Source: Mycolicibacterium hodleri
GTDB lineage: Bacteria; Actinomycetota; Actinomycetes; Mycobacteriales; Mycobacteriaceae
Length of the DNA stretch: 64,000 nucleotides
Reading direction: 5' to 3'
Assembly: GCF_025822245.1 (NCBI RefSeq)
Contig: NZ_JACKTL010000030.1
Span: 1 to 64,000 of the forward strand
The position numbers and the translations under genes were made by a program. Positions 50,442-60,233 of this stretch are shown here, piece by piece; within the stretch, counting starts at the first letter, position 1, and every line of letters begins with the position of its first letter. The notes beneath the pieces were generated by a model. The model was not told where the DNA came from and searched no databases. It saw only the letters and a program-made list of their open reading frames with translations.

Positions 50442-51263
50442 GTGAGACTGCCGCATCCGCGAACGGGCGAGCTCTACGACTCGCCGGTGCCGCCCGGGAC
50501 CGGCTGGCCGGGCGACCCCGCCGGCCCCGACACCGCGGTCGCGACGACGCCGGGGCGGGTGCGCAGGTTGGCCGCGGGCGCCCGTGACGTCGGACTTCTC
50601 GACGCCGAGGTCAGCGTCTGCCGGGCGTGCCCGCGGCTGGTCGCCTGGCGCGAGAAGGTGGCCGTCGAGAAGCGCCGGTCCTTCGCCGGCGAGCCGTACT
50701 GGGGCCGGCCGGTGCCCAGCTTCGGCTCGACCACGCCGACGATCCTCGTCGTGGGGCTCGCGCCCGCCGCCAACGGTGCCAACCGGACGGGTCGCGTGTT
50801 CACCGGCGACCGCAGTGGCGACGTCCTGTTCGCCGCGCTCCACCGCGCCGGCCTCGCGAGTTCGCCGCTGAGCGTCGACGCCGCGGACGGCTTGACCCTG
50901 GTCGACACCCGCATGGTGGCACCCGTCCGCTGCGCCCCGCCGGACAACGCCCCGACACCGGAGGAGCGCGCCACGTGTGCGCCGTGGTTCGATGCCGAGT
51001 GGCAGCTGGTGCGGCCCGGCGTGCGCGCGATCGTCGCGCTCGGCGGGTTCGCGTGGAAGGTGGCCTTGGGCATGGTGCGCGCCGGCGGCGGGACGGTGCC
51101 CCGGCCGCTACCCAAGTTCGGCCACCTCGCGGTCGCGCAGCTTGGTGACGTGGCGCTGATCGGCTGCTACCACCCCAGCCAGCAGAACACCTTCACCGGT
51201 CGGCTCACCCCCGCGATGCTCGACGACGTGTTCACCACCGCCCGAGCGATTTGTGGTGTTTGA
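50442..51263 (+). CDS. udgB: Family 5 uracil-DNA glycosylase UdgB
   Basis: 273 aa from GTG 50442 ([13 protein letters not shown]); GTG 50427 is an alternative, and the farther frame is tap shadow. Motifs: [18 protein letters not shown] (active-site motif A of the UDGb type, lacking the usual Asp/Asn catalyst), FTGDRSG, and the C-terminal motif [12 protein letters not shown] with His. Four cysteines for the [4Fe-4S] cluster: VCRAC (2), PVRCAPP and RATCAPWF. It removes uracil and, in this family, hypoxanthine or other deaminated bases in GC-rich DNA. Confidence 0.93.
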   Translation: MRLPHPRTGELYDSPVPPGTGWPGDPAGPDTAVATTPGRVRRLAAGARDVGLLDAEVSVCRACPRLVAWREKVAVEKRRSFAGEPYWGRPVPSFGSTTPTILVVGLAPAANGANRTGRVFTGDRSGDVLFAALHRAGLASSPLSVDAADGLTLVDTRMVAPVRCAPPDNAPTPEERATCAPWFDAEWQLVRPGVRAIVALGGFAWKVALGMVRAGGGTVPRPLPKFGHLAVAQLGDVALIGCYHPSQQNTFTGRLTPAMLDDVFTTARAICGV

Positions 51264-51340
51264 GGAGCGCTCACCGCTCCTGAACGCACACGAATCGCCC
51301 GACGGGGAACGATCCCACCGGCCCGGCGGTTGAATGAAGC

Positions 51341-52393
51341 GTGCGACTTTCGGTACTAGACCTCGTCCCGGTCCGCAGCGACCAGACCACCTCCGATGCG
51401 CTCGCGGCGACGGTGCACCTCGCCCAGACCGCCGACGAGCTGGGCTATACGCGCTACTGGGTGGCCGAACACCACAACATGCCCGCCGTCGCGGCGACCA
51501 GCCCACCGGTCGTGCTGGCCTATCTGGCCGCGCAGACCCGGCAGTTGCGGCTCGGCTCCGGCGGGGTGATGCTGCCCAACCACGCACCGCTGGCCGTCGC
51601 CGAGCAGTTCGCGTTGTTGGAGGCGGCCGCCCCCGGACGCGTGGACCTGGGCATCGGGCGGGCGCCCGGCTCGGATCCGGTGACGTCGATGGCGTTGCGC
51701 GGCGCCGCCGGCCGCGACGACAGCGACATCGAGAACTTCCCCCAGTACCTCGACGACGTGGCGGCGCTGATGAGCACCTCCGGCGTGCGGGTGGCCGTGC
51801 GCAGCAGGGGCCTGCTCGACCAGAACTACGTCCTCAAGGCGACGCCCGCCGCCTCGAGCGAACCGCGGCTGTGGCTGCTGGGATCGTCGCTGTATTCGGC
51901 GCACCTGGCCGCCGCGAAGGGCCTGCCGTACGTGTTCGCCCATCACTTCTCGGGGCAGGGCACCGAGGAGGCGCTCGCCACCTACCGGTCCGAGTTCCGG
52001 CCAAGCGACGTCGCCGCCGCGCCCGTCACGTTCATGACGGTCAACGCGTCGGTCGCGCCCACCCGCGAGGAGGCGATGGACCTCATGCTGCCCAACCTGC
52101 ACATGATGGCGTTCCTGCGGACCGGTCAGCCGTTGCGCGCACTGGACCTGGTCGAGGACGCGAAGCGCGTCGAGCTCAGCTTCCAGCAGGAGGCCGTCGT
52201 CGACGCCGGTTTGGAGCGCGCCATCGTCGGATCGCCGACCGAGGCGGCCGATCAGGTGCGCGAGCTGGCCACCCACTTCGGCGTCGACGAGGTGATGGTC
52301 AACCCCGTCGGCTCGGCGTTCCACGGCGTCGACCCCCGGCTGGCGCCGGCCCGTGATCAGACGCTGGAACTGCTTGCCAAGGAGCTCTTCTAG
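51341..52393 (+). CDS. LLM-class flavin-dependent oxidoreductase (luciferase-like)
   Basis: 350 aa from GTG 51341. TIM-barrel of the bacterial luciferase superfamily: SVLDLVPVRSDQTTSDAL, LGYTRYWVAEHHNMPAVAAT, LGSGGVMLPNHAPLAVAEQF, FALLEAAAPGRVDLGIGRAP, and VIVGSPTEAAD-like ending IVGSPTEAADQVRELA. This subgroup (alkanal monooxygenase/MsnO8-like) uses FMN, while some mycobacterial relatives use F420. Substrate unknown. It overlaps tail-to-tail by 4 bp the F420-type enzyme at 52390. Confidence 0.9.
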   Translation: MRLSVLDLVPVRSDQTTSDALAATVHLAQTADELGYTRYWVAEHHNMPAVAATSPPVVLAYLAAQTRQLRLGSGGVMLPNHAPLAVAEQFALLEAAAPGRVDLGIGRAPGSDPVTSMALRGAAGRDDSDIENFPQYLDDVAALMSTSGVRVAVRSRGLLDQNYVLKATPAASSEPRLWLLGSSLYSAHLAAAKGLPYVFAHHFSGQGTEEALATYRSEFRPSDVAAAPVTFMTVNASVAPTREEAMDLMLPNLHMMAFLRTGQPLRALDLVEDAKRVELSFQQEAVVDAGLERAIVGSPTEAADQVRELATHFGVDEVMVNPVGSAFHGVDPRLAPARDQTLELLAKELF

Positions 52394-52836
52394 GGCGTCA
52401 GCGCGATGATCGGAATCGGCCGCGAGGTCCGCTTCTGGTACCCGTCGTACCGGTGGGAGTTGTTCTCGTTGACCAACTTCCACAGTCGGGCGTAATCCGG
52501 GTCGTCGGAGCCGATGACGCGCGCCGTGGCGGGCATCCGCTTGGGGCCGACGTTGATCTCGACCTTCGGATTCGCCTTCAGGTTGAAGTACCACCCGGGG
52601 GCCTTGGGGTCACCGCCCTTGGACGCGACGACGTGATACGAGCCGCCGTCGAGGGCGTAGCTGAGCGCGTTGGTGCGCGCGATTCCGGTCTTCGCGCCGA
52701 CGGTGTGCAGCAGCAGGATGGGTGCCTGTCCGGGGATCTTGTGTCCGACCCAGCCGTTGGTCTTGCGATAGATCGCGTCGTGGACCTTGAGAAGCGGAAT
52801 GCCGAGGTAGCGCTCCCATACGGGAATGGTGCTCAT
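52390..52836 (-). CDS. Ddn-like deazaflavin (F420)-dependent nitroreductase family protein (Rv1261c-like)
   Basis: 148 aa from ATG 52836 (MSTIPVWERYLGIPLLKVHD). Split-barrel flavin fold of the DUF385/Ddn family: APILLLHTVGAKTGIARTNAL, YHVVASKGGDPKAPGWYFNL, ANPKVEINVG, and the C-terminal Tyr-rich YDGYQKRTSRPIPII. Length and sequence fit Rv1261c, a close paralogue of Ddn that activates pretomanid; whether this protein reduces nitroimidazoles is not knowable here. Natural role: reduction of quinones or enones with F420H2. Confidence 0.92.
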   Translation of the reverse strand: MSTIPVWERYLGIPLLKVHDAIYRKTNGWVGHKIPGQAPILLLHTVGAKTGIARTNALSYALDGGSYHVVASKGGDPKAPGWYFNLKANPKVEINVGPKRMPATARVIGSDDPDYARLWKLVNENNSHRYDGYQKRTSRPIPIIALTP

Positions 52837-52945
52837 GGGCCTCAGTCTGTCATCCGAGGGTCGTGTGGAGGCGTTGCCATAGCTCCCTGCGACTTGTGTG
52901 GCGGCTGACATTGTCGACCGCCGTCGCGTCGCGCATCGTGGAGCC

Positions 52946-53905
52946 ATGACGACTGGTCCGATCGACGTCCACGCGCACTGGCTACCCAAGGAGCTCTTCG
53001 GCCTTCCGCCTGGCTCGCCGCTGCCTCCGCTTCACGGCCGCGAGGGTCAGATGTACCTCGGCGACTTGCCGCTGTACATCGAGACCGACGCCATGACCGA
53101 TCCGCGTCGCGTGCTCGCCGACACCGACGCCGCCGGGCTCGGCACCAGGGTGATCTCGGCGCCGCCGTTCGCCTTTCCCGTCGCCGACGCCGCCGGGGTG
53201 GACGACTACGTCGCAAACTTCAACGACGCGTTGACCCGCGCGTGCCGCGACAGCGGTGACCGACTCCTCGGGCTTGGTCTGGTGTCGCTGCACGACCCCG
53301 ATGCCGCCCGCGCGCAGATGGACCAGATCGCCGCAACCGACGTCGTACGTGGCATTGCCGTACCGCCGCTGCTGGGGCCCACGTCCTTCGACGTCGCGCC
53401 CATGCGAGAGCTGTTGAGGGCCGCCGCCGAACGCGATCTTGCCGTGCTGGTGCATCCGATGCAGCTGCCGCGGCCGGAGTGGTCGTCCTACTACCTGGTC
53501 AACCTGATCGGCAATCCCGTCGAAACCGCCACTGCCGCAGCGTCATTGGTGTTGGGCGGCGTGCTCGAGGAGCTACCCGACCTTCGGATCTGCATGCTGC
53601 ACGGCGGCGGCTGTGCGCCGGCCCTGGTGGGGCGGTGGCAGCACGGCTGGGAGAAGCGCGCCGACGTCCGCAGCGCGGAAACCCGTTCGCCGCGCGAGGG
53701 TTTCGCCGGCCTGTGGTTCGACACCCTGACCCACGACGCCGCGGCGCTGGAGTTGTTGCGCGCGCACGCCGACCCCTCGCACCTGATGTGCGGCAGCGAC
53801 TATCCGTTCGACATGGGGTTGCCGCAACCGCTCGAGTTGCCCCACGCCGCAGGCATCGACGACGCCACGCTCGAACGCAACGCGCGGCGCTTCCTAGGGC
53901 TTTAG
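52946..53905 (+). CDS. Amidohydrolase (ACMSD-like, amidohydrolase 2 family)
   Basis: 319 aa from ATG 52946 (MTTGPIDVHAHWLP); an upstream in-frame start exists but lies in intergenic-looking sequence. Metal-binding motifs DVHAHWLP (HxH), VLVHPMQLP (His), MLHGGG (His) and CGSDYPFDMG (Asp). These are the Zn ligands of the aminocarboxymuconate-semialdehyde decarboxylase-type family, which decarboxylates or hydrolyses aromatic acids. Substrate unknown. The end overlaps the HIT gene by 4 bp tail-to-tail. Confidence 0.9.
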   Translation: MTTGPIDVHAHWLPKELFGLPPGSPLPPLHGREGQMYLGDLPLYIETDAMTDPRRVLADTDAAGLGTRVISAPPFAFPVADAAGVDDYVANFNDALTRACRDSGDRLLGLGLVSLHDPDAARAQMDQIAATDVVRGIAVPPLLGPTSFDVAPMRELLRAAAERDLAVLVHPMQLPRPEWSSYYLVNLIGNPVETATAAASLVLGGVLEELPDLRICMLHGGGCAPALVGRWQHGWEKRADVRSAETRSPREGFAGLWFDTLTHDAAALELLRAHADPSHLMCGSDYPFDMGLPQPLELPHAAGIDDATLERNARRFLGL

Positions 53906-54327
53906 GCGTCGAGGGTCGCCAGCGCGTCGCGCAGGATGCGGGCCGTCTCCTCCCGATCGGGATCGCGGCGGACCACCAGCCCCTTGGCGAAGGACAGCTT
54001 GTCGCCGGTCTTGCGCGGGGCGACGTGCAGGTGGATGTGGAAGACGCTCTGAAACGCCGCCTTCCCGTCGTTGACGACGACGTTGTTGCCGTCGGCGTGC
54101 AGGCCCGACGCGCGGGCCGCCCTGGCGATGCGCTGGCCGATGCGCATCATGGCGGCGACGGTGTCCGGCGGGGTGTCGGTCAGGTCGACGGTGTGCGTCT
54201 TGGGGATGACGAGCACGTGCCCGCGCACGATGGGCCGGATGTCGAGGATGGCGACGTACTCGTCGTCCTCGTAGACGCGGATGGCCGGTGCGTCACCGGC
54301 GACGATGGCGCAGAACACGCAGGGCAT
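53902..54327 (-). CDS. HIT-family nucleotide hydrolase (Rv1262c-like)
   Basis: 141 aa from ATG 54327 (MPCVFCAIVAGDAPAIRVYE). Histidine-triad motif HIHLHVAPR; the zinc-type Cys pair CVFC at the N-terminus; DIRPIVRGHVLVIPKTH. HIT proteins hydrolyse AMP-linked conjugates or dinucleoside polyphosphates. It follows the oxygenase gene at 54351 by 23 bp on the same strand. Confidence 0.93.
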   Translation of the reverse strand: MPCVFCAIVAGDAPAIRVYEDDEYVAILDIRPIVRGHVLVIPKTHTVDLTDTPPDTVAAMMRIGQRIARAARASGLHADGNNVVVNDGKAAFQSVFHIHLHVAPRKTGDKLSFAKGLVVRRDPDREETARILRDALATLDA

Positions 54328-54350
54328 GAGGCCACCGTAGTTCGCCCGGG

Positions 54351-55253
54351 TCACGCCTTCGTGAAGGCGGGTCGGGTGTGGGCCGCGTGGGCCCGGTCGT
54401 CGCCCGGCTCGCCACGGGGGTCGAGCATGGCGACCACGTCCTCGGGCATCGGGGAGAGGTCGGCTGCGCGGACGAAGTCGCGAATCGACGAGCCCGTGCA
54501 GCGGCCGTCGACGTTGCGCGCGCCGAGCCCGGCCCGGACGTCGCCGACGTCGACGGTCGCGAAGTCGACCGAGAAGCGGGTCCGGTCGCCCTCGTTCGGG
54601 ACGGTGGAGTACAGGTGCTGACCGGAGAACTGCAACACACCGCCGACCGGGGTGACGAACACGCTGGCCGAGAACGGGTCGACCGCCTCGGTCGCCACGG
54701 GAAGGGGCGATGTCGGTCCCACGGCGCGGGCCCACCCGTGGTGGTCGTAGTCGGCGGAGTCGTTGGCGATCGCCTGGCTGAAGTACTCGAGGTGAAGCGC
54801 CACCGCGTTGTCCTCGTCCACCTCGTAGACCGGCATCCAGTGGTTCACCTGTGCCAGGGGAGCCGCGCGCCAGGTGTCGCGGTGCGGACGCCAGGCGTCG
54901 ACCCCGGCGACGTTGCCGGTGGACACGCACAGGCGCGGGACGCCGACGTAGGTGGTCTCCGGGTCGCAGCCGCGCTCGAGCAGGAGAGCCCGGAGGAGGC
55001 GCGTCGACTCCGGGTGGTGGGTGAAGCGTCGGGTCAGCGTTCCGATGACGGCGTCGTGGTCGGCGACGGGCAGATCGAACTGGGCCAACTCGGGGTCCCG
55101 ACCCCCGAAGGCGTCACCGATCAGCTCCCTGGCGAACATGGCCAAGGCGATGGACGTGGGCGAGGCAGAGGTGACGTTGACCGCACCGCCGTGGACGAGG
55201 GCGCGTCGGACGCGGCTACCCACCGGCTGGTCGAAATGCACTGCGATCGACAT
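54351..55253 (-). CDS. Probable Fe(II)/2-oxoglutarate-dependent oxygenase
   Basis: 300 aa. I do not recognise a named family, but the pattern of the cupin-fold 2-oxoglutarate oxygenases is visible: His124-x-Asp126 (RPHRDTW), a second His213 in FSGQHLYSTVP, and Arg226-x-Ser228 (RTRFSVDF) 13 residues later for 2-oxoglutarate binding. Core strands WMPVYEVDEDNAVALHLEY and VFVTPVGGVLQFSG fit the double-stranded beta-helix. It may hydroxylate a small molecule or amino acid. GTGGAGG precedes the ATG at 55253. Not part of the M. tuberculosis order that I recall; possibly gained. Confidence 0.6.
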   Translation of the reverse strand: MSIAVHFDQPVGSRVRRALVHGGAVNVTSASPTSIALAMFARELIGDAFGGRDPELAQFDLPVADHDAVIGTLTRRFTHHPESTRLLRALLLERGCDPETTYVGVPRLCVSTGNVAGVDAWRPHRDTWRAAPLAQVNHWMPVYEVDEDNAVALHLEYFSQAIANDSADYDHHGWARAVGPTSPLPVATEAVDPFSASVFVTPVGGVLQFSGQHLYSTVPNEGDRTRFSVDFATVDVGDVRAGLGARNVDGRCTGSSIRDFVRAADLSPMPEDVVAMLDPRGEPGDDRAHAAHTRPAFTKA

Positions 55254-55379
55254 GGGCCGATACCTCCACCCGACGACAAGGCGTTAGCTGCGAGTTAACT
55301 GGAGCCAACGAATTCAAGGGTAGTCGCTCGACCACGCCGCCGTCGAGGTTTGCGCGGCCGTTGCCACGCACAGCGGTCG

Positions 55380-55862
55380 TCAGGCGACGTCGCGCCACCT
55401 GTCCAGCTTGTCGGCGAACGACATCGGCAACGCCCCACTGCTCGACGGCAGCCGCACCGCGGGGATCTCGGTCTGGACCCGCGCCTCGAACAACTCGAAG
55501 GCGGTGAGCCCGTTGACGAAGATCCGCTGGATACCCGGGTGCCGGGCGAACAGCGGTCCGAAGTCGTTGACCGTCAGCGTCGCCTTGTCGATCTTCGCGT
55601 CCAGGCTGCCCACCCGACGGCAGCTGTGGACCACGTCCCACAGCGCGACTCCGTGACCCGTCAGGGCGTCGACCCGCTCCTGATACGGCAGGTCCACGCC
55701 GACGTCGAACAGGGTGGCCATCAGTTGCCAGAACTGATTCCGCCGGTTGGCGTAGTACTCGCCGGCCACCAGCGACCGCTCACTGGGAAACGACCCCAGG
55801 ATGAGCACCCGGGCGGCGTCGCCGACGACGGGTGGCAGGCCTACTCGCATGGGCTCGGTCAT
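55380..55862 (-). CDS. DNA-deoxyinosine glycosylase (family 6 UDG superfamily, HDG)
   Basis: 160 aa. Motif [21 protein letters not shown], then [27 protein letters not shown] and the C-terminal motif [10 protein letters not shown]. This is the family of hypoxanthine-DNA glycosylases, which remove deaminated adenine. It is the second uracil-glycosylase-superfamily gene in 5 kb, besides udgB at 50442. The start ATG 55862 follows GGAGGA. Single-domain, full length. Confidence 0.85.
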   Translation of the reverse strand: MTEPMRVGLPPVVGDAARVLILGSFPSERSLVAGEYYANRRNQFWQLMATLFDVGVDLPYQERVDALTGHGVALWDVVHSCRRVGSLDAKIDKATLTVNDFGPLFARHPGIQRIFVNGLTAFELFEARVQTEIPAVRLPSSSGALPMSFADKLDRWRDVA

Positions 55863-55901
55863 CGTTCCTCCGATCCTCCCAGAAGGCCGGGGACGATCGG
55901 G

Positions 55902-56660
55902 TCAGCGGTCGTCGTCGCGGCGCCCCAGGGTCGTCACCGCCGTTGCGCCGGGGCGAGTCCACTGCGGTACCGGACGACTGGTCGGGCCCCAGGTGGGATT
56001 CCCGTCCGCGTCCGCACGCCAGGACCAGCACGAGTGCCGTCCCTCTGGCCATCCGTCGGGGTCGTCCTCCCACTCCTCGCCACGACCGTGGGGAGTCATG
56101 TCGAGAAGGCCCATCGAGCCGTTGACCCGCTCGTTGCCTCGGCCCGTCGTGGAGTAGGTGAGGAACGTCCGGTCGCCGAGGCGCAGATACGACGCGAGGA
56201 AGCCCATCGGGCCTCCGGCCGGGCCGTCCACGTCGCGCACGGAGTACCAGGGCTCGGTGTAGCCCATGAACTCCAGGTAGGGCGCCACCTCGTCCCACGC
56301 GCCTTCGGTGAGGACGGCATACGAGACACCGCGGGCGTTGAGGTACACCGAGTCCCTGACATGCCACGCCGTGGTGGTGCAGCCCTCGCACTGCCCCTGG
56401 TGCGGGGCGCCGTCGTGCCACATGTGCTTGTAGACGACGAGTTCGTCTCGCCCGTCGAACAATTCGAGGAACGGGACCGGGCCGCGGGGCCCGACGACCG
56501 CGACGGTGCCGTCGAACTCCACCATCGGCAACCGGCGGCGGGCGGCGGCGATGGCGTCACCCTCGCGGGTGTGGGCCTTCTCGCGGAGAAGCAGCTCGTC
56601 ACGGGCGGCCTGCCAGGTAGTGGCGTCGACGATGGGCGGATGGCCGGTCGGCGTGGTCAT
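55902..56660 (-). CDS. DUF899 thioredoxin-like protein
   Basis: 252 aa from ATG 56660 ([12 protein letters not shown]), with GGAGGA upstream. Conserved DUF899 features: [45 protein letters not shown] (CxxC), and a C-terminal [25 protein letters not shown]. The fold is thioredoxin-like, and the CxxC could be redox active. Function is unknown. Divergent from the adenylate cyclase gene with a 90-bp gap. Confidence 0.88.
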   Translation of the reverse strand: MTTPTGHPPIVDATTWQAARDELLLREKAHTREGDAIAAARRRLPMVEFDGTVAVVGPRGPVPFLELFDGRDELVVYKHMWHDGAPHQGQCEGCTTTAWHVRDSVYLNARGVSYAVLTEGAWDEVAPYLEFMGYTEPWYSVRDVDGPAGGPMGFLASYLRLGDRTFLTYSTTGRGNERVNGSMGLLDMTPHGRGEEWEDDPDGWPEGRHSCWSWRADADGNPTWGPTSRPVPQWTRPGATAVTTLGRRDDDR

Positions 56661-56750
56661 GGAGTCCTCCTGGAACGTCGGGTAACGGTATGGACGAGTC
56701 TGCGGGCCGGAACTCATCGCGGCCCGGAAGTCGTCGGATACGTTGAGCCG

Positions 56751-57875
56751 GTGAAGGACCTCGATGACCTGGACGCGGCCGGCCTGCTGGACGGGCTGGA
56801 GGGAACGGCGCGATCCGAGCGCGCCGAGCTCGTCGAGTGGCTCACCTCGAAGGGCTACACCGCCGCCCAGATCCGCGAGTCGTTCGCCCCGATGCTGCTG
56901 GCCACCCGCGGGGCCCTCGGAGACGACGGGACCCTGGTCTCGGCCCGCGACATCAGCGAGGCCGCCGGTCTGGATCTCGAACTGCTGGAACGCATGATGC
57001 GTGCGGTCGGCCTGCCGAGGGTCGACGATCCCGACGCCGTGGTGCTGCCCAAGTCCGACGCGGAGGCCTTTGCCAACGCGCGGAAGTTCCTCGACCTCGG
57101 CATCACCGCCGACCAGGTGGTGCTCGTGCTGCAGGTGCTCGCCGAGGGGTTGACCCGGGCGGCCGAGGTGATGCGGTACGCCGCATTGGCCGCCGTGCTG
57201 AAACCGGGCGCCACCGAGCTGGAGACCGCGAAGGCCTCCGAGGCGCTGGTGGCGCAGGTGGCGCCGCTGCTCGGCCCGATGATCGAGGACACGCTGCGGC
57301 TGCAGCTGCTGCACATCATGGAGGACGAGGCGGTCACCAACACCGAACGGGCCGAAGGGCTTCCGCTTCCGGGCGCCCGCCTCGTCACGACCGCGTTCGC
57401 CGACCTCGTCGGCTTCACCCGACTCGGGGAGGCCGTCCCGCCCGAGGATCTCGAGAAGTTGGCGCACCGGCTCGCCGACCTGGCACGTGAGGTCGCCGAG
57501 CCCCCGGTCCGCTACGTCAAGAGCATCGGCGACGAGGTGATGCTCGTCAGCAGCGATCCCGTCGCGATGCTGCACGCCGTCCTGAATCTGCTGGACGCCA
57601 CCGAGGTCGACGAGGACTTCCCCCGACTGCGGGTGGGCCTGGCCACCGGCATGGCGGTGAGCCGGGCGGGCGACTGGTTCGGCAACTCGGTGAACCTCGC
57701 CAGCCGGGTGACGGGAGCAGCCCGGCCCGGTGCCGTCCTGGTCTCGGAGTCCACCCGGGAGGCCGTCGGCGAGGTCGACCAGTTCACGTGGTCCTTCGCC
57801 GGCGCGCGACGCCTCAAGAACATCAAGGACGAAGTGAAGCTGTTCCGGGTCCGAAGGGCTAGCGGGACGGAGTGA
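56751..57875 (+). CDS. Class III adenylate cyclase with pH-sensing N-domain (Rv1264-like)
   Basis: 374 aa from GTG 56751 ([16 protein letters not shown]). The N-terminal about 200 residues form the all-helical autoinhibitory domain of Rv1264 ([60 protein letters not shown]). The catalytic domain has both metal Asp residues in [12 protein letters not shown] and [11 protein letters not shown], the Lys that selects ATP, and [13 protein letters not shown] with the transition-state Asn and Arg. Rv1264 is activated by acid pH. Product: cAMP. The last 17 bp overlap the copper ATPase gene end. Sequence closely follows Rv1264. Confidence 0.94.
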   Translation: MKDLDDLDAAGLLDGLEGTARSERAELVEWLTSKGYTAAQIRESFAPMLLATRGALGDDGTLVSARDISEAAGLDLELLERMMRAVGLPRVDDPDAVVLPKSDAEAFANARKFLDLGITADQVVLVLQVLAEGLTRAAEVMRYAALAAVLKPGATELETAKASEALVAQVAPLLGPMIEDTLRLQLLHIMEDEAVTNTERAEGLPLPGARLVTTAFADLVGFTRLGEAVPPEDLEKLAHRLADLAREVAEPPVRYVKSIGDEVMLVSSDPVAMLHAVLNLLDATEVDEDFPRLRVGLATGMAVSRAGDWFGNSVNLASRVTGAARPGAVLVSESTREAVGEVDQFTWSFAGARRLKNIKDEVKLFRVRRASGTE

Positions 57876-59994
57876 ACCGCCGCAGCCGCAGGCTGTTGCT
57901 CACCACGAAGACCGAGCTGAAAGCCATTGCGGCGCCGGCGATCATCGGATTGAGCAAGCCGAGCGCGGCCAGCGGGATGGCCGCCACGTTGTAGGCGAAC
58001 GCCCAGAACAGGTTGCCCCTGATGGTCCGCAGGGTGGCGCGGGAGAGCCGGATGGCGTCGGCGGCGGCGCGGAGGTCGCCGGTGACGAGCGTCAGGTCCG
58101 ACGCCTCGATGGCGACGTCGGTGCCCGTGCCCATCGCCAGCCCGAGGTCGGCCTGGGCGAGGGCGGCGGCGTCGTTGACGCCGTCGCCGACCATTGCGAC
58201 GACCCTGCCCTCGGACTGCAGCCGCTTGACGTGGTCGAGCTTGTCGGCGGGCAGCACCCCCGCGATCACCGCGTCGACGTCGGGGTCCATCCCGATTTCC
58301 ACCGCCACCGCGTGGGCCGCGCGCTCGTTGTCGCCGGTCATCAGGATCGGTGTCAGCCCAAGGCGGCGCATGTCCCGAATCGCCTCTGCGGCGGTGTCCT
58401 TCACGGTGTCGGCGACGACGATCACGGCGCGGATCTCGTCGTCGACGGCGATCCAGACCGGGGTCTGGCCTAGTGCTTCGGCCTCGGCGGCCGCGGTGAG
58501 GAGGTCCGCCGGTGCCACGAGGGCCCGCTCGTCGCGCAGCCACGTCAGGCGTCCCGCGGCCACGGTCTGGCCCTCGACCACGCCGACGACGCCCCGCCCG
58601 CCGTGATTGGCGAAGTCGGTGACCGGCGGCAGCGCGCCGGCGGCGGCCGCTCGAGCGGCGACGGCGCGGCCGATCGGATGTTCCGATGCGTTCTCCAGAG
58701 CACCCGCGAGCCGCAGGGTGTCGTCGTCGCCCACCACGCTCGCGACGCTCATTCGGCCCGTGGTGACGGTGCCCGTCTTGTCGAGCACGATGGCGTCGAC
58801 GCGGCGGGTGGACTCAAGCACCTGCGGTCCCTTGATCAGGATGCCGAGCTGGGCACCGCGGCCGGTGCCCACCAGAAGCGCCGTCGGGGTGGCGAGCCCG
58901 AGCGCGCAGGGGCAGGCGATGATCAGGACGGCCACGGCGGCGAGGAGCGCGGCGGCGGCCGAGCCGCCGGCCAGCAGCCAGCCGGCGAACGTGATTGCTG
59001 CCACGGCGATCACGACGGGCACGAAGACCGCGGAGACGCGGTCGGCCAGCCGCTGCACGTCGGCCTTGCCGCTTTGGGCGTCCTCGACCAGGCGCGCCAT
59101 CTGAGCCAGCTGGGTGTCGGAGCCGACGCGGCTCGCACGGACGTGGAGCAGTCCGCTGACGTTGACGGTGGCTCCGGTCACCTCGTCGCCGACGGCGACC
59201 TCGACGGGCACCGACTCGCCGGTCAGCATCGAGGCGTCGACTGCCGACGCACCGCCGACGACCACGCCGTCGGCGGCGACCTTCTCGCCGGGCCGCACCA
59301 CGAAGACGTCGCCGACCGCCAGTTGGTCGACGGGGATGCGCTCCTCGCGGTCGCCCCGGACGACGGCGACGTCCTTGGCGCCCATGTCCAGCAGTGCCCG
59401 CAGGGCGGCGCCGGACCGGGTCTTGGCCCGCGTCTCGAAGTGGCGCCCGGCGAGGATGAAGGTGGTGACGACCGATGCCACCTCGAGGTAGAGCTGGTGG
59501 TGGTCGTCACCGGCGACGACTTGCCACGCCGACCACAGATAGGAGGCGAGCACCCCGATCGAGACCAGGGTGTCCATCGTCGTGGCGCCGTGTCGCAGGT
59601 TGGTGATCGCGGCCCGGTGAAAGGGCCACGCGCCCCAGCTGACCACGGGAGTGGCCAGTGCCAGCGCGAACCACTGCCAGCCGGTGAACTGCCATGCCGA
59701 GATCATCGACACGGCCAGCACCGGCACGCTCAGGGCGGCCGAGACGACCAGCCGGCGTCGGTAGTCGTCGTCGTGGTTGCGGTCGGAGCGGTGAATCGTC
59801 GCGGTGTACCCCGTGGCCTGCACGGCGGCCACCAGGTCGTCGGTGGTCACGCCCGCGTCGAAGTCGACGGCGGCCTGTTCGGTGGCGTAGTTGACGCTCG
59901 CGCGCACGCCGTCGATCTTGTTGAGCCGCTTCTCGATTCGTGCCGCGCAGGAGGCACACGTCATCCCGTCGACGGCGAGGGTGACGGTGCTCAT
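57859..59994 (-). CDS. Copper-translocating P1B-type ATPase
   Basis: 711 aa. N-terminal heavy-metal domain with [10 protein letters not shown] (Cys13, Cys16). Eight membrane helices, with the transport motif [20 protein letters not shown]. Phosphorylation site DKTGT, TGES actuator loop, SEHPIG, GDGVND. The last helices carry FAYNVAAIP and [15 protein letters not shown] (the YN and MxxSS pattern of Cu(I) ATPases). It exports Cu(I) from the cytoplasm; the M. tuberculosis relatives are CtpA, CtpB and CtpV. Coupled to a metallochaperone gene by ATGA. Confidence 0.94.
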   Translation of the reverse strand: MSTVTLAVDGMTCASCAARIEKRLNKIDGVRASVNYATEQAAVDFDAGVTTDDLVAAVQATGYTATIHRSDRNHDDDYRRRLVVSAALSVPVLAVSMISAWQFTGWQWFALALATPVVSWGAWPFHRAAITNLRHGATTMDTLVSIGVLASYLWSAWQVVAGDDHHQLYLEVASVVTTFILAGRHFETRAKTRSGAALRALLDMGAKDVAVVRGDREERIPVDQLAVGDVFVVRPGEKVAADGVVVGGASAVDASMLTGESVPVEVAVGDEVTGATVNVSGLLHVRASRVGSDTQLAQMARLVEDAQSGKADVQRLADRVSAVFVPVVIAVAAITFAGWLLAGGSAAAALLAAVAVLIIACPCALGLATPTALLVGTGRGAQLGILIKGPQVLESTRRVDAIVLDKTGTVTTGRMSVASVVGDDDTLRLAGALENASEHPIGRAVAARAAAAGALPPVTDFANHGGRGVVGVVEGQTVAAGRLTWLRDERALVAPADLLTAAAEAEALGQTPVWIAVDDEIRAVIVVADTVKDTAAEAIRDMRRLGLTPILMTGDNERAAHAVAVEIGMDPDVDAVIAGVLPADKLDHVKRLQSEGRVVAMVGDGVNDAAALAQADLGLAMGTGTDVAIEASDLTLVTGDLRAAADAIRLSRATLRTIRGNLFWAFAYNVAAIPLAALGLLNPMIAGAAMAFSSVFVVSNSLRLRRFTPSR

Positions 59995-60191
59995 GGTGTC
60001 GTCACGTCGTAGCCGGCGTCCTCGATGGCCGCCGCCACGGCGTCCACGTCGGGGCTGCCCTCGACGCGCACCGTGCCGTCGGCGAGTGCCACGTCGACGG
60101 CCGTCACCCCGGGCAGTGGGGACACCGCGGAGGTGATCGAGGCGACGCAGTGCGCGCAGCTCATGCCGTGCACTTCCAACAAGACGCTCAT
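59991..60191 (-). CDS. CopZ-like copper chaperone (heavy-metal-associated domain)
   Basis: 66 aa: a single ferredoxin-like HMA domain with [11 protein letters not shown] (the MxCxxC copper site) and a C-terminal [10 protein letters not shown]. It would deliver Cu(I) to the ATPase encoded by the overlapping next gene. It is the first gene of the operon. The ATG at 60191 lies at the predicted transcript start behind the copper-type operator. Confidence 0.93.
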   Translation of the reverse strand: MSVLLEVHGMSCAHCVASITSAVSPLPGVTAVDVALADGTVRVEGSPDVDAVAAAIEDAGYDVTTP

Positions 60192-60197
60192 GCCGCC

Positions 60198-60224
60198 ACT
60201 ATATACCCATAGGGGGTATGGGTA
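60198..60224 (-). promoter_or_regulatory. CsoR/RicR-like operator and -10 box of the copper operon
   Basis: TACCCATA (60204-60211), GGGGG, TATGGGTA (60217-60224): perfect 8-bp arms. Nested inside is TACCC-N5-GGGTA (60204-60218), the palindrome style of copper-sensing CsoR/RicR repressors. The -10 TATAGT (60198-60203, minus strand) is directly next to it, and the start codon at 60191 follows 7 bases later (leaderless). The palindrome lies between -10 and -35, ideal for repression. Confidence 0.75.
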
Positions 60225-60233
60225 ATTGAGCGA

